DNA from: DSUN01 sp035527715
Lineage (GTDB): Bacteria; Planctomycetota; PUPC01; DSUN01
Assembly (NCBI GenBank): GCA_035527715.1
Contig: DATKZY010000175.1
Span: 1 to 64,000 of the forward strand
Direction of reading: 5' to 3'
DNA length: 64,000 bases
The translations under genes and the position numbers were made by a program. The notes under the pieces are model-generated. The model ran no database searches and had not been told where the DNA came from. It saw only the letters and a list, made by a program, of their open reading frames with translations. Numbering within the stretch: the stretch's first letter is position 1; the number at the start of each line of letters is the position of its first letter. Positions 38,212 through 47,138 of the stretch are shown piece after piece.

Positions 38212-40512
38212 ATGGAGCTCGCCTTTCCCGACGGCTGTGCAATCGAGGGCTACGCCATCGCCGTCGCGTGGGATCCGCGGATCCTGGCGCTCGAAGACGA
38301 TGCCGCGCACGTGACACTGCGCCTGAAAACCGACGCGCTCGCCGCGGCTCCGCCCCAGCGCGTTGCCGTCTCAGGGCCGTTCGCCTCGTCGAAGGAGCGG
38401 ATCGTACTCCCGACGGCGGAAGGGGCGATCACCCTTCACCTCTCGCGCGACACCCGCCTCGCGTATCTCGCGGGCGGAGAGGGCTGGACGCCCGTCGGCA
38501 CGGTGGGCCAGCACCCTGCCGCGCTCGTGGGCGACGGCGAGGTCGTCTTCGCCTTCGACCCGACCGACCTCATCGCCCGCTATCTGAACATGATGGACGC
38601 GACGGTGACGGCGGACGTTCTGGACTGGGTCATCCGCTGCGTGCTCCAGGCCGCGGGCAGAGGCCCCGCGGAACCCCCGTCGAACTGGCGCGATTTCCAC
38701 GCCCTCGGCATCGCGGCCTGGATGATCGAGCGGCTGGCGAAGGAACTGGGGCAGCCTTTCGACCCGTCGCCCATCCGCCGCCTCGCGGTCGCCGCGGCAC
38801 AGGGCAAGGGCGATCTCGCCGCGGCCTTCGACGCGCTCGCCGAGGCCCGTAAGCGGGTGCTCGACCTGCCGGTCTACTTCGTGGACATCCTGCATGGCGG
38901 CATTCTCTTCGGCCGCGAGGGCTACGCCGAGTACGACTGGCCCCAGGCCGCCGCCGACCTGCTGGACTTCTACGAGGGCTGGAGCCGCGACCTCGGCTAC
39001 CGCTACTCGCACGACGTGGCCGCAGGCACGCTGCTCAACCTCGCCCCGATGTTCCCCGAGACGCTCGCCCGCCTTCGCGCCGCGTGGGACGAGGGGCGCA
39101 CCGAGTTTGCCAACGGCACTTGGTCGCAGCCGTATCTCCACCTGTGGAGCCGCGAGGAGTGCCGTCAGCAATTCGTCCACGGCCTCGCCGCCTTCGACGA
39201 GCTGTTCGGCCGCCGGCCCACGACCTATGCCGCCCAGGAGTTCGCCCTCCACCCCGCCCTGCCCGACATGCTGCGCGAGTTCGGCTACACCCACGCCATC
39301 CACCGCGTGCAGAACATGGGCGCCGCGCCCGACGACGATCGCCCCCTGATTGACTGGGAGGGCGTCGGCGGCGCGGTCATCCCCACGCTCCCGTCGCACT
39401 CGCCGAAGTCCGAGAAATTCGGCAGCGGCATCTACGCCCACTGGCCGCGCCTGGTGGCCGAGACGCATCGCCGCGGCCTCCCCTTCGTGGCGCTCGTGAA
39501 CCTCATTGACCAGACGTTCATCGGCGCCTACAAGGAGGAATTTGTCCGCGCCTGCCGCTTCGGCGACGCCCTCGGGCGCTTCGCCACCTGCACAGACTTC
39601 TTCGCTGCGACCGCCGACGTGCCGCGGCCCCGCCACCGCTATGCCTGGGACGACTACGTCTTCGACCTCGAGATGCCGACGGCCAACTACCACCGCTACG
39701 AATCGGGCGGCTTCTCGACCACCATCGAATACTGGCGCGGCGTCGTCGCCGACATGGCAGGCCGCGAGCCGACCGCCGCCGAGTGGCGCCGCATCCTCGA
39801 CGGCGAGGCCCACGACACCTACGTGCTGCCCCACTTCAAGACCGGCGGCTTCCTCGACCTCTATCTCACCGACTACCCCGGCCCGCGCTACCGCGTGACC
39901 GTGGACGAGCGGCGCGGCGTCACCCGCTTCATCCGCGACGCCGTCGGGTTCCCGCGCGACGTCCACGCCACGCCGCCTGTTCCCATTGGGGGCGACGGCC
40001 CCGTCGAGGTGGACCCGAGCACGGGCGGCGTCACCGTCGAGGGCAAGCTGTTCGGGGTCCTCGCCTCCACGCGCGGCGACAGCCGCGTCGTGAGCATCGA
40101 GCCCGGCGCGGCCACCCGCGTCGTCGTGGCCATTGACGCCGTGGGCGAGTTCATCGTCCGTCTGTGGCAGCGCGACGGCGTGGTCTACGGCCTCGTTCAG
40201 CGCCCCACCGACATCCCCTGGTTCTGCCACGACGTGCCGTACTGGCAGGACTGCGTCTACCTCCGCCACGCGCCGGGCGAGGACGAGGCGCCGACCCTCC
40301 GCTACTACTGGGGCATCGGCGAGGCGACACGCCTCGCGGAGTTCTATTCGCGCGACCGCGTGACGCTGGGCCGCGTCGAGCTCCTCCACGGCGGCAACGG
40401 CTTCTACCGCCTGGCCGGCGGCGAACTGCACAACCGCCTCTGGTCCCACAACGAGTCCGCCCGCTCGTTCTGGTGGGGCGTGCGGGTTGACGGGTCGCCA
40501 CCCCGCCCGTAG
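38212..40512 (+). CDS. Glycoside hydrolase of the GH38/GH57 superfamily
   Basis: A 766-residue cytoplasmic protein. Residues ~220-470 look like the (beta/alpha)7 barrel of retaining alpha-mannosidase/amylopullulanase-type enzymes. The clues are LPVYFVDILHGGILFG, YRYSHDVAAGTLLNLAPMFPE, EFANGTWSQPYLHLWSREECRQQF and TTYAAQEFALHPALPDMLREFGYTHAIHR. A large beta-sandwich C-terminal part follows (VRLWQRDGVVYGLVQRP, RVELLHGGNGFYRLAGGE), as in GH38. I cannot name the exact family or substrate. AAAAGGAAG precedes the ATG. The L-rhamnose isomerase gene follows, suggesting use of a rhamnose-containing glycan. Confidence 0.6.
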   Translation: MELAFPDGCAIEGYAIAVAWDPRILALEDDAAHVTLRLKTDALAAAPPQRVAVSGPFASSKERIVLPTAEGAITLHLSRDTRLAYLAGGEGWTPVGTVGQHPAALVGDGEVVFAFDPTDLIARYLNMMDATVTADVLDWVIRCVLQAAGRGPAEPPSNWRDFHALGIAAWMIERLAKELGQPFDPSPIRRLAVAAAQGKGDLAAAFDALAEARKRVLDLPVYFVDILHGGILFGREGYAEYDWPQAAADLLDFYEGWSRDLGYRYSHDVAAGTLLNLAPMFPETLARLRAAWDEGRTEFANGTWSQPYLHLWSREECRQQFVHGLAAFDELFGRRPTTYAAQEFALHPALPDMLREFGYTHAIHRVQNMGAAPDDDRPLIDWEGVGGAVIPTLPSHSPKSEKFGSGIYAHWPRLVAETHRRGLPFVALVNLIDQTFIGAYKEEFVRACRFGDALGRFATCTDFFAATADVPRPRHRYAWDDYVFDLEMPTANYHRYESGGFSTTIEYWRGVVADMAGREPTAAEWRRILDGEAHDTYVLPHFKTGGFLDLYLTDYPGPRYRVTVDERRGVTRFIRDAVGFPRDVHATPPVPIGGDGPVEVDPSTGGVTVEGKLFGVLASTRGDSRVVSIEPGAATRVVVAIDAVGEFIVRLWQRDGVVYGLVQRPTDIPWFCHDVPYWQDCVYLRHAPGEDEAPTLRYYWGIGEATRLAEFYSRDRVTLGRVELLHGGNGFYRLAGGELHNRLWSHNESARSFWWGVRVDGSPPRP

Positions 40513-40515
40513 AAT
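40487..40515 (+). promoter_or_regulatory. Promoter for the rhamnose isomerase gene
   Basis: TTGACG (40487-40492), 17 bp, TAGAAT (40510-40515), overlapping the last codons of the upstream glycosidase gene. A short GCGGGATG hairpin lies at 40537-40556 in the leader. Confidence 0.6.
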
Positions 40516-40612
40516 GCGGGCGTGTTCCTCTTGTAGGCGGGATGTCCACATCCCGCGAAGCGCCCTGCTGACTCTGCTGCGCACACGAGCCCTGTGGGCC
40601 AGGAGGCCGCCG

Positions 40613-41908
40613 ATGCCGAAGAAAGCTATTGACGTGACCCAGCCGCCCAAGGCCGCGCAAGTGCGCGCCGCCTACAAGCTGGCCCGCGAGCGCTTCGCCG
40701 CCCTCGGCGTGGATGCCGACAAGGCGGTGCGCGCGGCCCTGGCGATCCCCATCTCGGTCCAGTGCTGGCAGGCCGACGACGTGCGCGGCCTTGAGACCCA
40801 CGAGGGCGCCCTCGACGCCGGCGGCATCCAGGCCACGGGCAACTACCCCGGCGCCGCCCGCAACGGCGACGAGATCCGCGCCGATTTCGATGCTGCCGCG
40901 GCCCTCATCCCCGGCGCCTTGCGCTTCAACATCCACGCCATGTACGCCGAGACCGCCGGCAAGCGCGTGGACCGCGACGAACTCGAGCCGAAGCACTTCT
41001 CGCGCTGGATTGACTGGTCGAAGGCGCGCCGCCGCGGCCTCGACTTCAATCCCACCTGCTTCGCCCACCCGATGGTCAAGGACGGCCTCACGCTCTCCAG
41101 CTCCGACGACGCGGCGCGCGCCTTCTGGATTCGCCACTGCATCGCCACCCGCCGCATCGCCAGCGCCATCGGCAAGGCCCTGGGCACGCCCTGCGTCAAC
41201 AACATCTGGATCCCCGACGGGCGCAAGGACTCGACGGTGGACCGCCTCGGCCCACGCCACCGCCTGCTCCACGCCCTCGACGAAGTCCTCGACCGCAAGC
41301 TCCCGCACGTGATTGACGCCGTCGAGAGCAAGCTCTTCGGCATCGGGTACGAGGACTACACGGTCGGCTCGCACGAGTTCTACCTCGCCTACGCGGCCAC
41401 GCGCGGCGTCGCCCTCTGCTACGACCTTGGCCACTTCCACCCCACCGAGAGCGTTGCCGACAAGCTCTCGGCCACGCTGCTGTTCGTGGATAAGCTCCTC
41501 ATCCACGCCAGCCGCGGCATCCGGTGGGACAGCGATCACGTCGTCCGCTTCACCGACGAGTTGCGCGCCGTTGCCGACGAGGCGGTCCGCAGCGGCGCAT
41601 TGCCCGACATCTTGTGGGCGCTCGACTACTTCGACGCCAGCATCAACCGCGTCGCCGCGTGGGTCATCGGCGCGCGGGCCTTGCGCAAGGCGTTGCTCTA
41701 CGCCATGCTCGAGCCGTTCGACGCCATCGCCGAGCGCGAGGAGAGCGGCATTGGCGCGGCCAAGCTCGCCCTCGTCGAGCACCGCGCCGAGCTCCCCTTC
41801 ACCGCCGTGTGGGACTACGCGTGCCTCAAGGCCGACGTCCCCGTCGGCGCCTCATGGCTCCGCGACGTCGCGGCCTATGAGGTCCACGTCCGCAGCGAGC
41901 GAGGGTGA
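40613..41908 (+). CDS. rhaA: L-rhamnose isomerase
   Basis: A 431-residue TIM-barrel isomerase converting L-rhamnose to L-rhamnulose. Landmarks are SVQCWQADDVRGLE near the N terminus, IHAMYAETAG, LDFNPTCFAHPM, TPCVNNIWIPDGRKD, HVIDAVESKLFGIGYEDYTVGSHEFYLAYA (which includes metal-binding Glu and Asp) and ALCYDLGHFHPTE. A final HASRGIRWDSDHVV follows. CAGGAGG precedes the ATG at 40613. No rhamnulokinase or aldolase lies nearby, so the pathway must be completed elsewhere. Confidence 0.92.
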   Translation: MPKKAIDVTQPPKAAQVRAAYKLARERFAALGVDADKAVRAALAIPISVQCWQADDVRGLETHEGALDAGGIQATGNYPGAARNGDEIRADFDAAAALIPGALRFNIHAMYAETAGKRVDRDELEPKHFSRWIDWSKARRRGLDFNPTCFAHPMVKDGLTLSSSDDAARAFWIRHCIATRRIASAIGKALGTPCVNNIWIPDGRKDSTVDRLGPRHRLLHALDEVLDRKLPHVIDAVESKLFGIGYEDYTVGSHEFYLAYAATRGVALCYDLGHFHPTESVADKLSATLLFVDKLLIHASRGIRWDSDHVVRFTDELRAVADEAVRSGALPDILWALDYFDASINRVAAWVIGARALRKALLYAMLEPFDAIAEREESGIGAAKLALVEHRAELPFTAVWDYACLKADVPVGASWLRDVAAYEVHVRSERG

Positions 41909-41921
41909 CCCCCGGTAGCCC

Positions 41922-42983
41922 ATGGACGTTCTGCATACCGCCCACGGCGACGTGGCTCTTCCCGCCTTCTTCCCCGACGCGACGCGGGGGGTGGTGCGCG
42001 GGCTGGATGCCGCCGACCTCGAGGCCTGCGGGGTGCCCGGGCTGGTGGTGAATGCGTTCCACCTCGGCAACCGGCCCGGGTCGCGGACGGTGCAGTCGCT
42101 CGGCGGGGTGCACGCGCTGATGGGCTGGCAGCGGCCGGTCATCGCCGATTCGGGCGGGTTCCAGATTTTCTCGCTGATCCGCCAGAACCCCAAGCTCGGC
42201 TCGATCACGAACAAGGAGGCGATCTTCCGCTCCGCCGAGGGCCAGAAGACCCAACGCCTCAGCCCCGAGAAGTCCATCCAGATCCAGCTTCGGCTCGGGG
42301 CCGACATTCTGGTGTGTCTCGACGACTGCACGCATCCCGCGGCGCCGCGCGACGAGCAGGCGGCCGCGGTCGCCCGCACCATCGCCTGGGCCGAGCGGTG
42401 CAAGGCCGAGTTCGAGCGGGGCCTCGCCGCGCGGAAGGCCGGCGCGGCGGCGCGCCCGCTGCTCTTCGCCGTCATCCAGGGCGGGAACGAGCCGGAACTG
42501 CGGCGTCGCTGCGCGGCGTCGCTCGTGGCGATGGGCTTCGACGGCTACGGCTTCGGCGGCTGGCCGTTCGATTCAGACGGGCGGCTGCTCGCCGACACCC
42601 TGGCCCTCACGGCCGACCTGATGCCCGCCGACAAGCCGCGCTACGCCCTCGGCATCGGCAGCCCGGCCGCGCTCGTCGCCTGCGTGAGGATGGGCTACGA
42701 CCTCTTCGACTGCTCGCTCCCCACCCGCGACGCCCGCCGCGGCCGCCTGTACGTCCTTCGCGACGAGGGCCTGGCATGCGACCGCCTCTACATCCGCGAC
42801 CGCGCGCATCGCCGCGACGGCACGCCCGTCTCGGCGGCCTGCGACTGCCTCTGCTGCCGCGGCCATACGCGAGCCTACCTCCACCACCTCTTCGCCGTTG
42901 GCGACGCCCTTGCCTGGCGCCTCGCCACGATCCACAACCTGCGCTTCTACACCACCCTCCTCGCCCGGCTGAAGAGGACCTGA
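41922..42983 (+). CDS. Divergent tRNA-guanine transglycosylase family protein
   Basis: A 353-residue protein of the Tgt fold, which swaps guanine for a 7-deazaguanine base. VNAFHLGNRPG and IADSGGFQIFSL carry the catalytic aspartate of this family. LGADILVCLDDCTHP and FDGYGFGGWPF replace the usual ECTPYP and GGLAVGE motifs. LFDCSLPTRDARRG has the nucleophilic aspartate, and CDCLCCRGHTRAYLHHLF keeps the zinc ligands (three Cys, one His). It is shorter than bacterial Tgt (about 375) and the substrate-binding loops differ, so it may be a paralogue rather than the housekeeping enzyme. It begins 13 bases after rhaA. Confidence 0.78.
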   Translation: MDVLHTAHGDVALPAFFPDATRGVVRGLDAADLEACGVPGLVVNAFHLGNRPGSRTVQSLGGVHALMGWQRPVIADSGGFQIFSLIRQNPKLGSITNKEAIFRSAEGQKTQRLSPEKSIQIQLRLGADILVCLDDCTHPAAPRDEQAAAVARTIAWAERCKAEFERGLAARKAGAAARPLLFAVIQGGNEPELRRRCAASLVAMGFDGYGFGGWPFDSDGRLLADTLALTADLMPADKPRYALGIGSPAALVACVRMGYDLFDCSLPTRDARRGRLYVLRDEGLACDRLYIRDRAHRRDGTPVSAACDCLCCRGHTRAYLHHLFAVGDALAWRLATIHNLRFYTTLLARLKRT

Positions 42984-43036
42984 GAGCCTGCCCGACAACC
43001 GCCACCCACTGCGCTGCGGAGAGGACACTCGGATGT

Positions 43037-43064
43037 TTGACTTTCGGGGCCTTAGGGCTATAAT
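43037..43064 (+). promoter_or_regulatory. Promoter of the tRNA cluster
   Basis: TTGACT (43037-43042), 16 bp, TATAAT (43059-43064), 19 bases before the first tRNA. Confidence 0.8.
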
Positions 43065-43083
43065 GAAGGGGTTGACGGAGGAG

Positions 43084-43161
43084 CGGGGTGTGGCGCAGTT
43101 TGGCTAGCGCGCGTGCCTTGGGAGCACGAGGTCAGCGGTTCAAATCCGCTCACCCCGACCA
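43084..43161 (+). tRNA. tRNA-Pro (anticodon TGG)
   Basis: A complete cloverleaf: acceptor CGGGGTG/CACCCCG, anticodon stem CGTGC/GCACG with loop CTTGGGA (anticodon TGG), and T-arm AGCGG-TTCAAAT-CCGCT. CCA is encoded. It reads CCA-type proline codons. Confidence 0.95.
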
Positions 43162-43172
43162 GTCGTTCCTGC

Positions 43173-43250
43173 GGTGGGTGTAGCTCAGTAGGTTAGAGCG
43201 ACAGACTGTGGCTCTGTAGGCCGAGGGTTCGAATCCCTTCACCCACCCCA
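43173..43250 (+). tRNA. tRNA-His (anticodon GTG)
   Basis: Acceptor GTGGGTG/CACCCAC with the extra G at -1 facing discriminator C, a tRNA-His hallmark. The anticodon loop is CTGTGGC (GTG) and the T-loop TTCGAAT. CCA is encoded. Confidence 0.95.
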
Positions 43251-43265
43251 CCCCACCCGTCTTCG

Positions 43266-43342
43266 GCGCCCGTAGCTCAGTTGGACAGAGCATCGGATTT
43301 CTAATCCGAGGGTCGGGGGTTCGAATCCCTCCGGGCGTGCCA
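43266..43342 (+). tRNA. tRNA-Arg (anticodon TCT)
   Basis: Acceptor GCGCCCG/CGGGCGT, anticodon arm CGGAT-TTCTA-ATCCG with anticodon TCT, T-arm GGGGG-TTCGAAT-CCCTC. CCA is encoded. It reads AGA/AGG arginine codons. Confidence 0.95.
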
Positions 43343-43351
43343 GCGTAACGG

Positions 43352-43395
43352 ACGGTCCACTAAGCACTTAGGCAAGTGCTTTAGGGCCGTTTTTT
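43352..43395 (+). terminator. Rho-independent terminator of the tRNA cluster
   Basis: ACGGTCCACTAAGCACTT pairs with AAGTGCTTTAGGGCCGT around an AGGC loop, and six T follow directly. Confidence 0.9.
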
Positions 43396-43615
43396 GTTGG
43401 CCCGGAGCCTTGCGGTATGATTCTGGTATGATTACGACACCCTCCGGGGCGTCGTAGTCGTGCCGGAAGGGAGGCCCCGATGCCCCGCAAGCCCGGAGGA
43501 GTCGAAGGCGCTGGCTGCGAACACGCTCCACAAGGAAAGGCACTTCCTACTCCTTGAGATGGCACGAGGGCGGGGGGATCCGTCAGGAGTACTTGGGGAA
43601 CGGGCGTCGGGTGCG

Positions 43616-43717
43616 GGCGGGTCGGTGGAGGTGCAGGCGGCGGAGCTGATGTTGCTGCTGGAGGGGATCGAGCTGGCGGGCCCGCGGCGGCGGGAGCGCT
43701 GGGTGCCGGGGCGGGCC
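43616..43717 (+). pseudogene. IS66 TnpB C-terminal remnant
   Basis: A short frame reads VEVQAAELMLLLEGIELAGP followed by RRRERWVPGR. This matches the C terminus of IS66-family TnpB (AAEL.LLLEGIEL.GARR..RW.PGR). Upstream TnpB sequence and the TnpA and TnpC genes are missing. It marks a past insertion beside the tRNA cluster. The rest of 43396-43829 holds no gene I can support. Confidence 0.55.
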
Positions 43718-43829
43718 GTGGCGGCGGGCCAACGGGGTGAAACAAAGTCGGGACGCTCCCAACACTTCTGAGCATCGCATCTGAACTAGTCCCAACTGCC
43801 TTTCTGTAGTCCCACAAATGCCCACTTCA

Positions 43830-44020
43830 CGGGAGCCGGGCGTGACCCGACCCGGAATCACAGGCGGCCGCGGCGTCTTGCGCAAGGGCACGGGCTCGAA
43901 GAGCGCGGAGCCTCCTTCCTCGCGGATCAGGACCAGGTTGTCGAAGGCGTCGGCCAGGTAGATGCCCCAGCGCGAGTCGGGGGTCGGCTGGCACGAGACA
44001 AGGAAGTGCTTGTCGCTCAT
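43830..44020 (-). pseudogene. Truncated exported-protein fragment, hydrazine-synthase-alpha-like
   Basis: The minus-strand frame from ATG 44020 reads FLVSCQPTPDSRWGIYLADA, then FDNLVLIREEGGSALFEPVPLRK and PRPPVIPGRV. This block resembles part of large planctomycete proteins with PD40 and hydrazine-synthase-alpha-like domains (VDVFDNLVLLREE..ALLEPIPLR). Homology stops near 43830, where IS66-derived DNA begins, and no signal peptide or propeller precedes it. It is an internal fragment of a gene broken by insertion or deletion. Confidence 0.5.
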
Positions 44021-44084
44021 GAGAAGCAGTTGACCGGACGCCCTTCCGTCTCCCCTTCCTGGCCCCATACCACCCCCTCCTGGA

Positions 44085-44160
44085 CCTCTCGTCCTCCGGG
44101 GTCCGCTTCGCGTTCACGATCGCCCTCTCGATCTCCTCAGTTCATCCTGCCTTTGCTGCC
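44085..44160. repeat. Degraded shared segment, copy 1 (pairs with 46790-46865)
   Basis: On the minus strand this encodes EEIERAIVNAKRTPEDE. At 46790-46865 the matching minus-strand frame reads EEIERASANAKRTESDK. Both lie upstream of a minus-strand gene and have a stop just before EEIERA. They look like duplicated remains of one coding segment. Confidence 0.45.
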
Positions 44161-44199
44161 TGCTCCAGGTGCTGTGCGCAATGCATCGTGCGGGGCGCT

Positions 44200-45465
44200 T
44201 CATTGCGGCATTGTGAGCATGCGGCCGGCAATCCGAGACCCCGCGTCCGGGCCGCGCTTTTCGTAGACACACAGCACGCGTCCCGCGCCATCGGAGGCCA
44301 GCGCGGGCCTGGTTTCCTCCGCCGCGCTGGCTGCGATGGGCACGCCGGCCTCGTCGAGCGACTTGAAGCCGTCCACCCGCGCGGCGATGAGGTCGCAGTT
44401 CTCGAAGTTCGTCACCTTCTCCCCGCCAAGGTGGTGCCGCTGCCAGACGACGAGCGAGTGCTTGCCGTCCCAGGCGCTCGCGCTTTGCCCCCACGGCCAA
44501 GTGGCCCCTGGCTTCTTCTCCCTGCCGAAGTCGAGCCACCCGGGGAGCCTGGACTTGACGCCTGCCGGCTCCTTCACCGCGTCCTGGTTCTCCAGCTTGC
44601 CGTCGGGGTTCACGAATGCGGCCCGCATCGCCCCGGGTCCGCCCCAGCCCCAGGGGTCGGGCGGCGAGCGGTGGCCGACGACCAGCCAGCCCTTGGCCGC
44701 CGCCGCCGAGAGGGAGAACGCCGCCGCCTTCGTGCTGCGAATGGTCTGGTTTCCCCACTTGGCAGAGTTGAGCGGCTTGCCCTCCGGGCCGAGCATCACG
44801 GTGAAGACGGTCTGCGAGCCATAGGCGGCCAGATAGCAGTTGCCGCCCCACGCGAGCTCGGGCTGCGGCGTGGCGCCGGTCTCGATGATCGCGCCCACCT
44901 TGCCATCGGCGCTCACGGGCGCGGCGGAGCCGCGGTAGGCCGTCTCCTCACCCACCATTCCCTGCCAGGCCACAAGAAAGCCCTTGCCGTCCGAGGCGAC
45001 CGAAGGCAGCGCCTGCGTCCGCGGGGCGGCGGCCACAGCGATCGGCTCCGCGTCGAGCACCTTCCCTTCCAGGCTGATGCGCGCAGCCAGCACGTCGTAG
45101 TCCTTCCCGTTGCGGAAGTCCTGCCAGACCACAAGGAACAGGCCGCCGCCGAAGGCCACGCGGGGGTGTTCCTGAACGCCGTCCTTGCAGGGAGCGACCT
45201 CAATGCCTTTGGGGTCGAGGACCTGGCCGTCAGCCGAGATGCGCGCGGCGAAGACCCGCGCCTTGCCGCCCTTGCCGTGCCAGCCCTCGCGCCAGACGGC
45301 CAGGTACACGCCGCCGCCAAACGCCGCGTCGGGCGTGGCCTGAATGCCCTCGCCCGGCCCGTCGGGCAGCAGGAGGGACTCCTCGCCGACCCCGATGCTC
45401 CCTTCGCCGCCAGCAGCCAAGGGGACAACTGCGACCATGAGCACGCTGAGAAGGAGGCGTCTCAT
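44200..45465 (-). CDS. Exported beta-propeller-like protein of unknown function
   Basis: A 421-residue protein with a signal peptide (RRLLLSVLMVAVVPLAAG). Repeating blade-like units follow, each with a form of 'D.GKGFLVAWQ...RISADGKVLD': YLAVWREGWHGKGG, FLVVWQDFRNGKDYDVLAARIS, LVAWQGMVGEETAYRG, SLVVWQRHHLGG. This WD40/integrin-like blade pattern is common in exported planctomycete proteins and usually serves binding. No catalytic motif is seen. The start overlaps the preceding gene's stop (ATGA) and AAGGAGG lies inside that gene's end, so the two are coupled. Confidence 0.7.
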   Translation of the reverse strand: MRRLLLSVLMVAVVPLAAGGEGSIGVGEESLLLPDGPGEGIQATPDAAFGGGVYLAVWREGWHGKGGKARVFAARISADGQVLDPKGIEVAPCKDGVQEHPRVAFGGGLFLVVWQDFRNGKDYDVLAARISLEGKVLDAEPIAVAAAPRTQALPSVASDGKGFLVAWQGMVGEETAYRGSAAPVSADGKVGAIIETGATPQPELAWGGNCYLAAYGSQTVFTVMLGPEGKPLNSAKWGNQTIRSTKAAAFSLSAAAAKGWLVVGHRSPPDPWGWGGPGAMRAAFVNPDGKLENQDAVKEPAGVKSRLPGWLDFGREKKPGATWPWGQSASAWDGKHSLVVWQRHHLGGEKVTNFENCDLIAARVDGFKSLDEAGVPIAASAAEETRPALASDGAGRVLCVYEKRGPDAGSRIAGRMLTMPQ

Positions 45466-46646
45466 GGCTTCACCTCCTTCGCGTTGTAGGCCCGCCAGAG
45501 TCCGTTCGGCTCGCCCGAGCACGACAGGTAGACGCCCCCCTTCGCGTCGGTCGCCACGACCGCGTTCCAGCACAGGAACACCTCCTCGGCGGGCACGCCG
45601 ACCGCGTCCTTCGGCCACTTGTACCGGTCGGGCTTGGCGCCGACGACGGTGCGGAGCCAGCTGCCCTTGAGCCAGCGGAAGCGATTCTCGTCCGGCCCGC
45701 CGCACCAGAGGGCCTGGTGGAAGGGGTCCCAGCAGACGTAGGCGCAGCCGGAGTTGAAGCTGGCCCAGGTGAGGGCTGGGCCGTCGCAGTTGGCGTTATA
45801 GCGCTTCTGCTGCGGCGTCTGCTCCTGGGGCCGCCACTTTTCGGGCTTGGGCATGCCGGCCACGGTGGAGACCTCGCCCTTCTTGAGGTCAATGCGGCGC
45901 ACACAGAAGTTCCAGTGGTCGGAGAGGTAGAGCGTGTCGTCGTCCTCGCCGGCGCAGAGGTTGCCGCCGAGGCCGATCATGGCGAACGTCGCCTCGGCCA
46001 GCGGGCCGTCGGTGCGTTTGCCGCTGTGGACCTTGGCGTTGAGGGTCGTCACTGCGCCGTCCTCGATGCGGCGGATGCGCTCGTTGTGGTCGAGGATGTA
46101 GACCGTGCCGCGGGACGTGATGACGATGCTGTCAATGCGCGTGAAGGTGGCGGCCGCGGCGGGGCCGTCGTCGTAGCCCGGCTTGCCTTGCACTCCCGCC
46201 ACCACCTCGGCCCGGGCCGGGGCGTCGGGGCTGGTCACCAGGCGCCTCAGGCAGTTGCGGCCCGTCAGGTAGAGCCCCTTGTCCTTCGGGTTGTAGGCCA
46301 CGCCGGCGTGGGCGCAGACCTGTTGGGTCGTGCCCTGAAGCAGATCCCCGTCCTCGAAGACCAGCCGCAGCGTCCCGCTGGCGTCCACCTCCGCCAGGCC
46401 GCCTGGGAAGGGGATGATGACCGTGCCATCTGGGAGCGGGCAGGCCCCGCAGCGGCCCAGGCCGCCGACCTCGCGCGCCGGCCCCTGGAGGAACTCCGGC
46501 CCGGCCGTGCTGTTGCCCGCGAAGCGGTCCACCAGCCAATCGGCGGCTGAGTCGTCGAGGATCATCTTCGGCATGTCCTCGGGCTGCTGAGCCGCGGCCG
46601 CGGCCAGCAGCACCGTCGTGCAGGCTAGAACGCAAACCCATCTCAT
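45462..46646 (-). CDS. Exported NHL/SMP-30-type propeller protein
   Basis: A 394-residue protein with a signal peptide (VCVLACTTVLLAAAAA). It shows NHL-like blades: GVAYNPKDKGLYLTG, SIVITSRGTVYILDHNERIRRI, LCAGEDDDTLYLSDHWNFCVRRID and AVVATDAKGGVYLSC. These motifs resemble NHL-repeat and gluconolactonase-like propellers. It may bind or hydrolyse a small ligand outside the cytoplasm. AGGAGG lies seven bases before the ATG at 46646, better spaced than the ATG at 46652. It is coupled to the downstream propeller gene. Confidence 0.7.
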   Translation of the reverse strand: MRWVCVLACTTVLLAAAAAQQPEDMPKMILDDSAADWLVDRFAGNSTAGPEFLQGPAREVGGLGRCGACPLPDGTVIIPFPGGLAEVDASGTLRLVFEDGDLLQGTTQQVCAHAGVAYNPKDKGLYLTGRNCLRRLVTSPDAPARAEVVAGVQGKPGYDDGPAAAATFTRIDSIVITSRGTVYILDHNERIRRIEDGAVTTLNAKVHSGKRTDGPLAEATFAMIGLGGNLCAGEDDDTLYLSDHWNFCVRRIDLKKGEVSTVAGMPKPEKWRPQEQTPQQKRYNANCDGPALTWASFNSGCAYVCWDPFHQALWCGGPDENRFRWLKGSWLRTVVGAKPDRYKWPKDAVGVPAEEVFLCWNAVVATDAKGGVYLSCSGEPNGLWRAYNAKEVKP

Positions 46647-47138
46647 GGCCATGCCTCCTCTAAGCTTGCAGCCGCCTCGCGCGTGGCTAGCCGGACATCT
46701 CGTTCGCCATCGTAGCCCCAAGTGGCACCCGGGCGCAAGTCCCCCATCCCACCATTCCTGCCTTCCTGGCTGTCTCGGGGTACCGCTGCTTCCGGAACCA
46801 CTTGTCCGACTCGGTGCGCTTGGCGTTCGCGCTAGCTCGCTCAATCTCCTCAGCTCATTCTGCTCGTGCTGCCTCTGACACGTGCTCTGCGGCGTCCACA
46901 ATGACCACCGTGAAGCGGCTCTGTGGGAACCGAGAGCCGCTTCATGACTTTGCTTCAATATGGAGAAGAAGTGGCCCCCGGTCTCGCCCAGCTGCCGCGC
47001 CACTGATCTCGAGGTGGGGAACGCTTCCGATGGCCGGCTTCGCCACGGCGAGTTGGTGCACCGGAAGATAGAACGTGTGGACCTCACCCGCCCGCGTGGG
47101 AGCTCGGCTGCGACCTCCGCCGCGGCGGCTGACCAGCC
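46647..47138. other. Gene-poor gap with a duplicated coding remnant
   Basis: No intact gene is supported. 46790-46865 is the partner of the degraded segment at 44085-44160. A GAAGCGGCTCTgtgggaaccgAGAGCCGCTTC hairpin lies at about 46913-46943. The remainder shows nothing I recognise. Confidence 0.5.

Noticed and set aside
43301..43543. Minus-strand frame ending ARRDSNPRPSD
   Set aside because: That peptide is the well-known antisense translation of a tRNA; it overlaps the tRNA-Arg.
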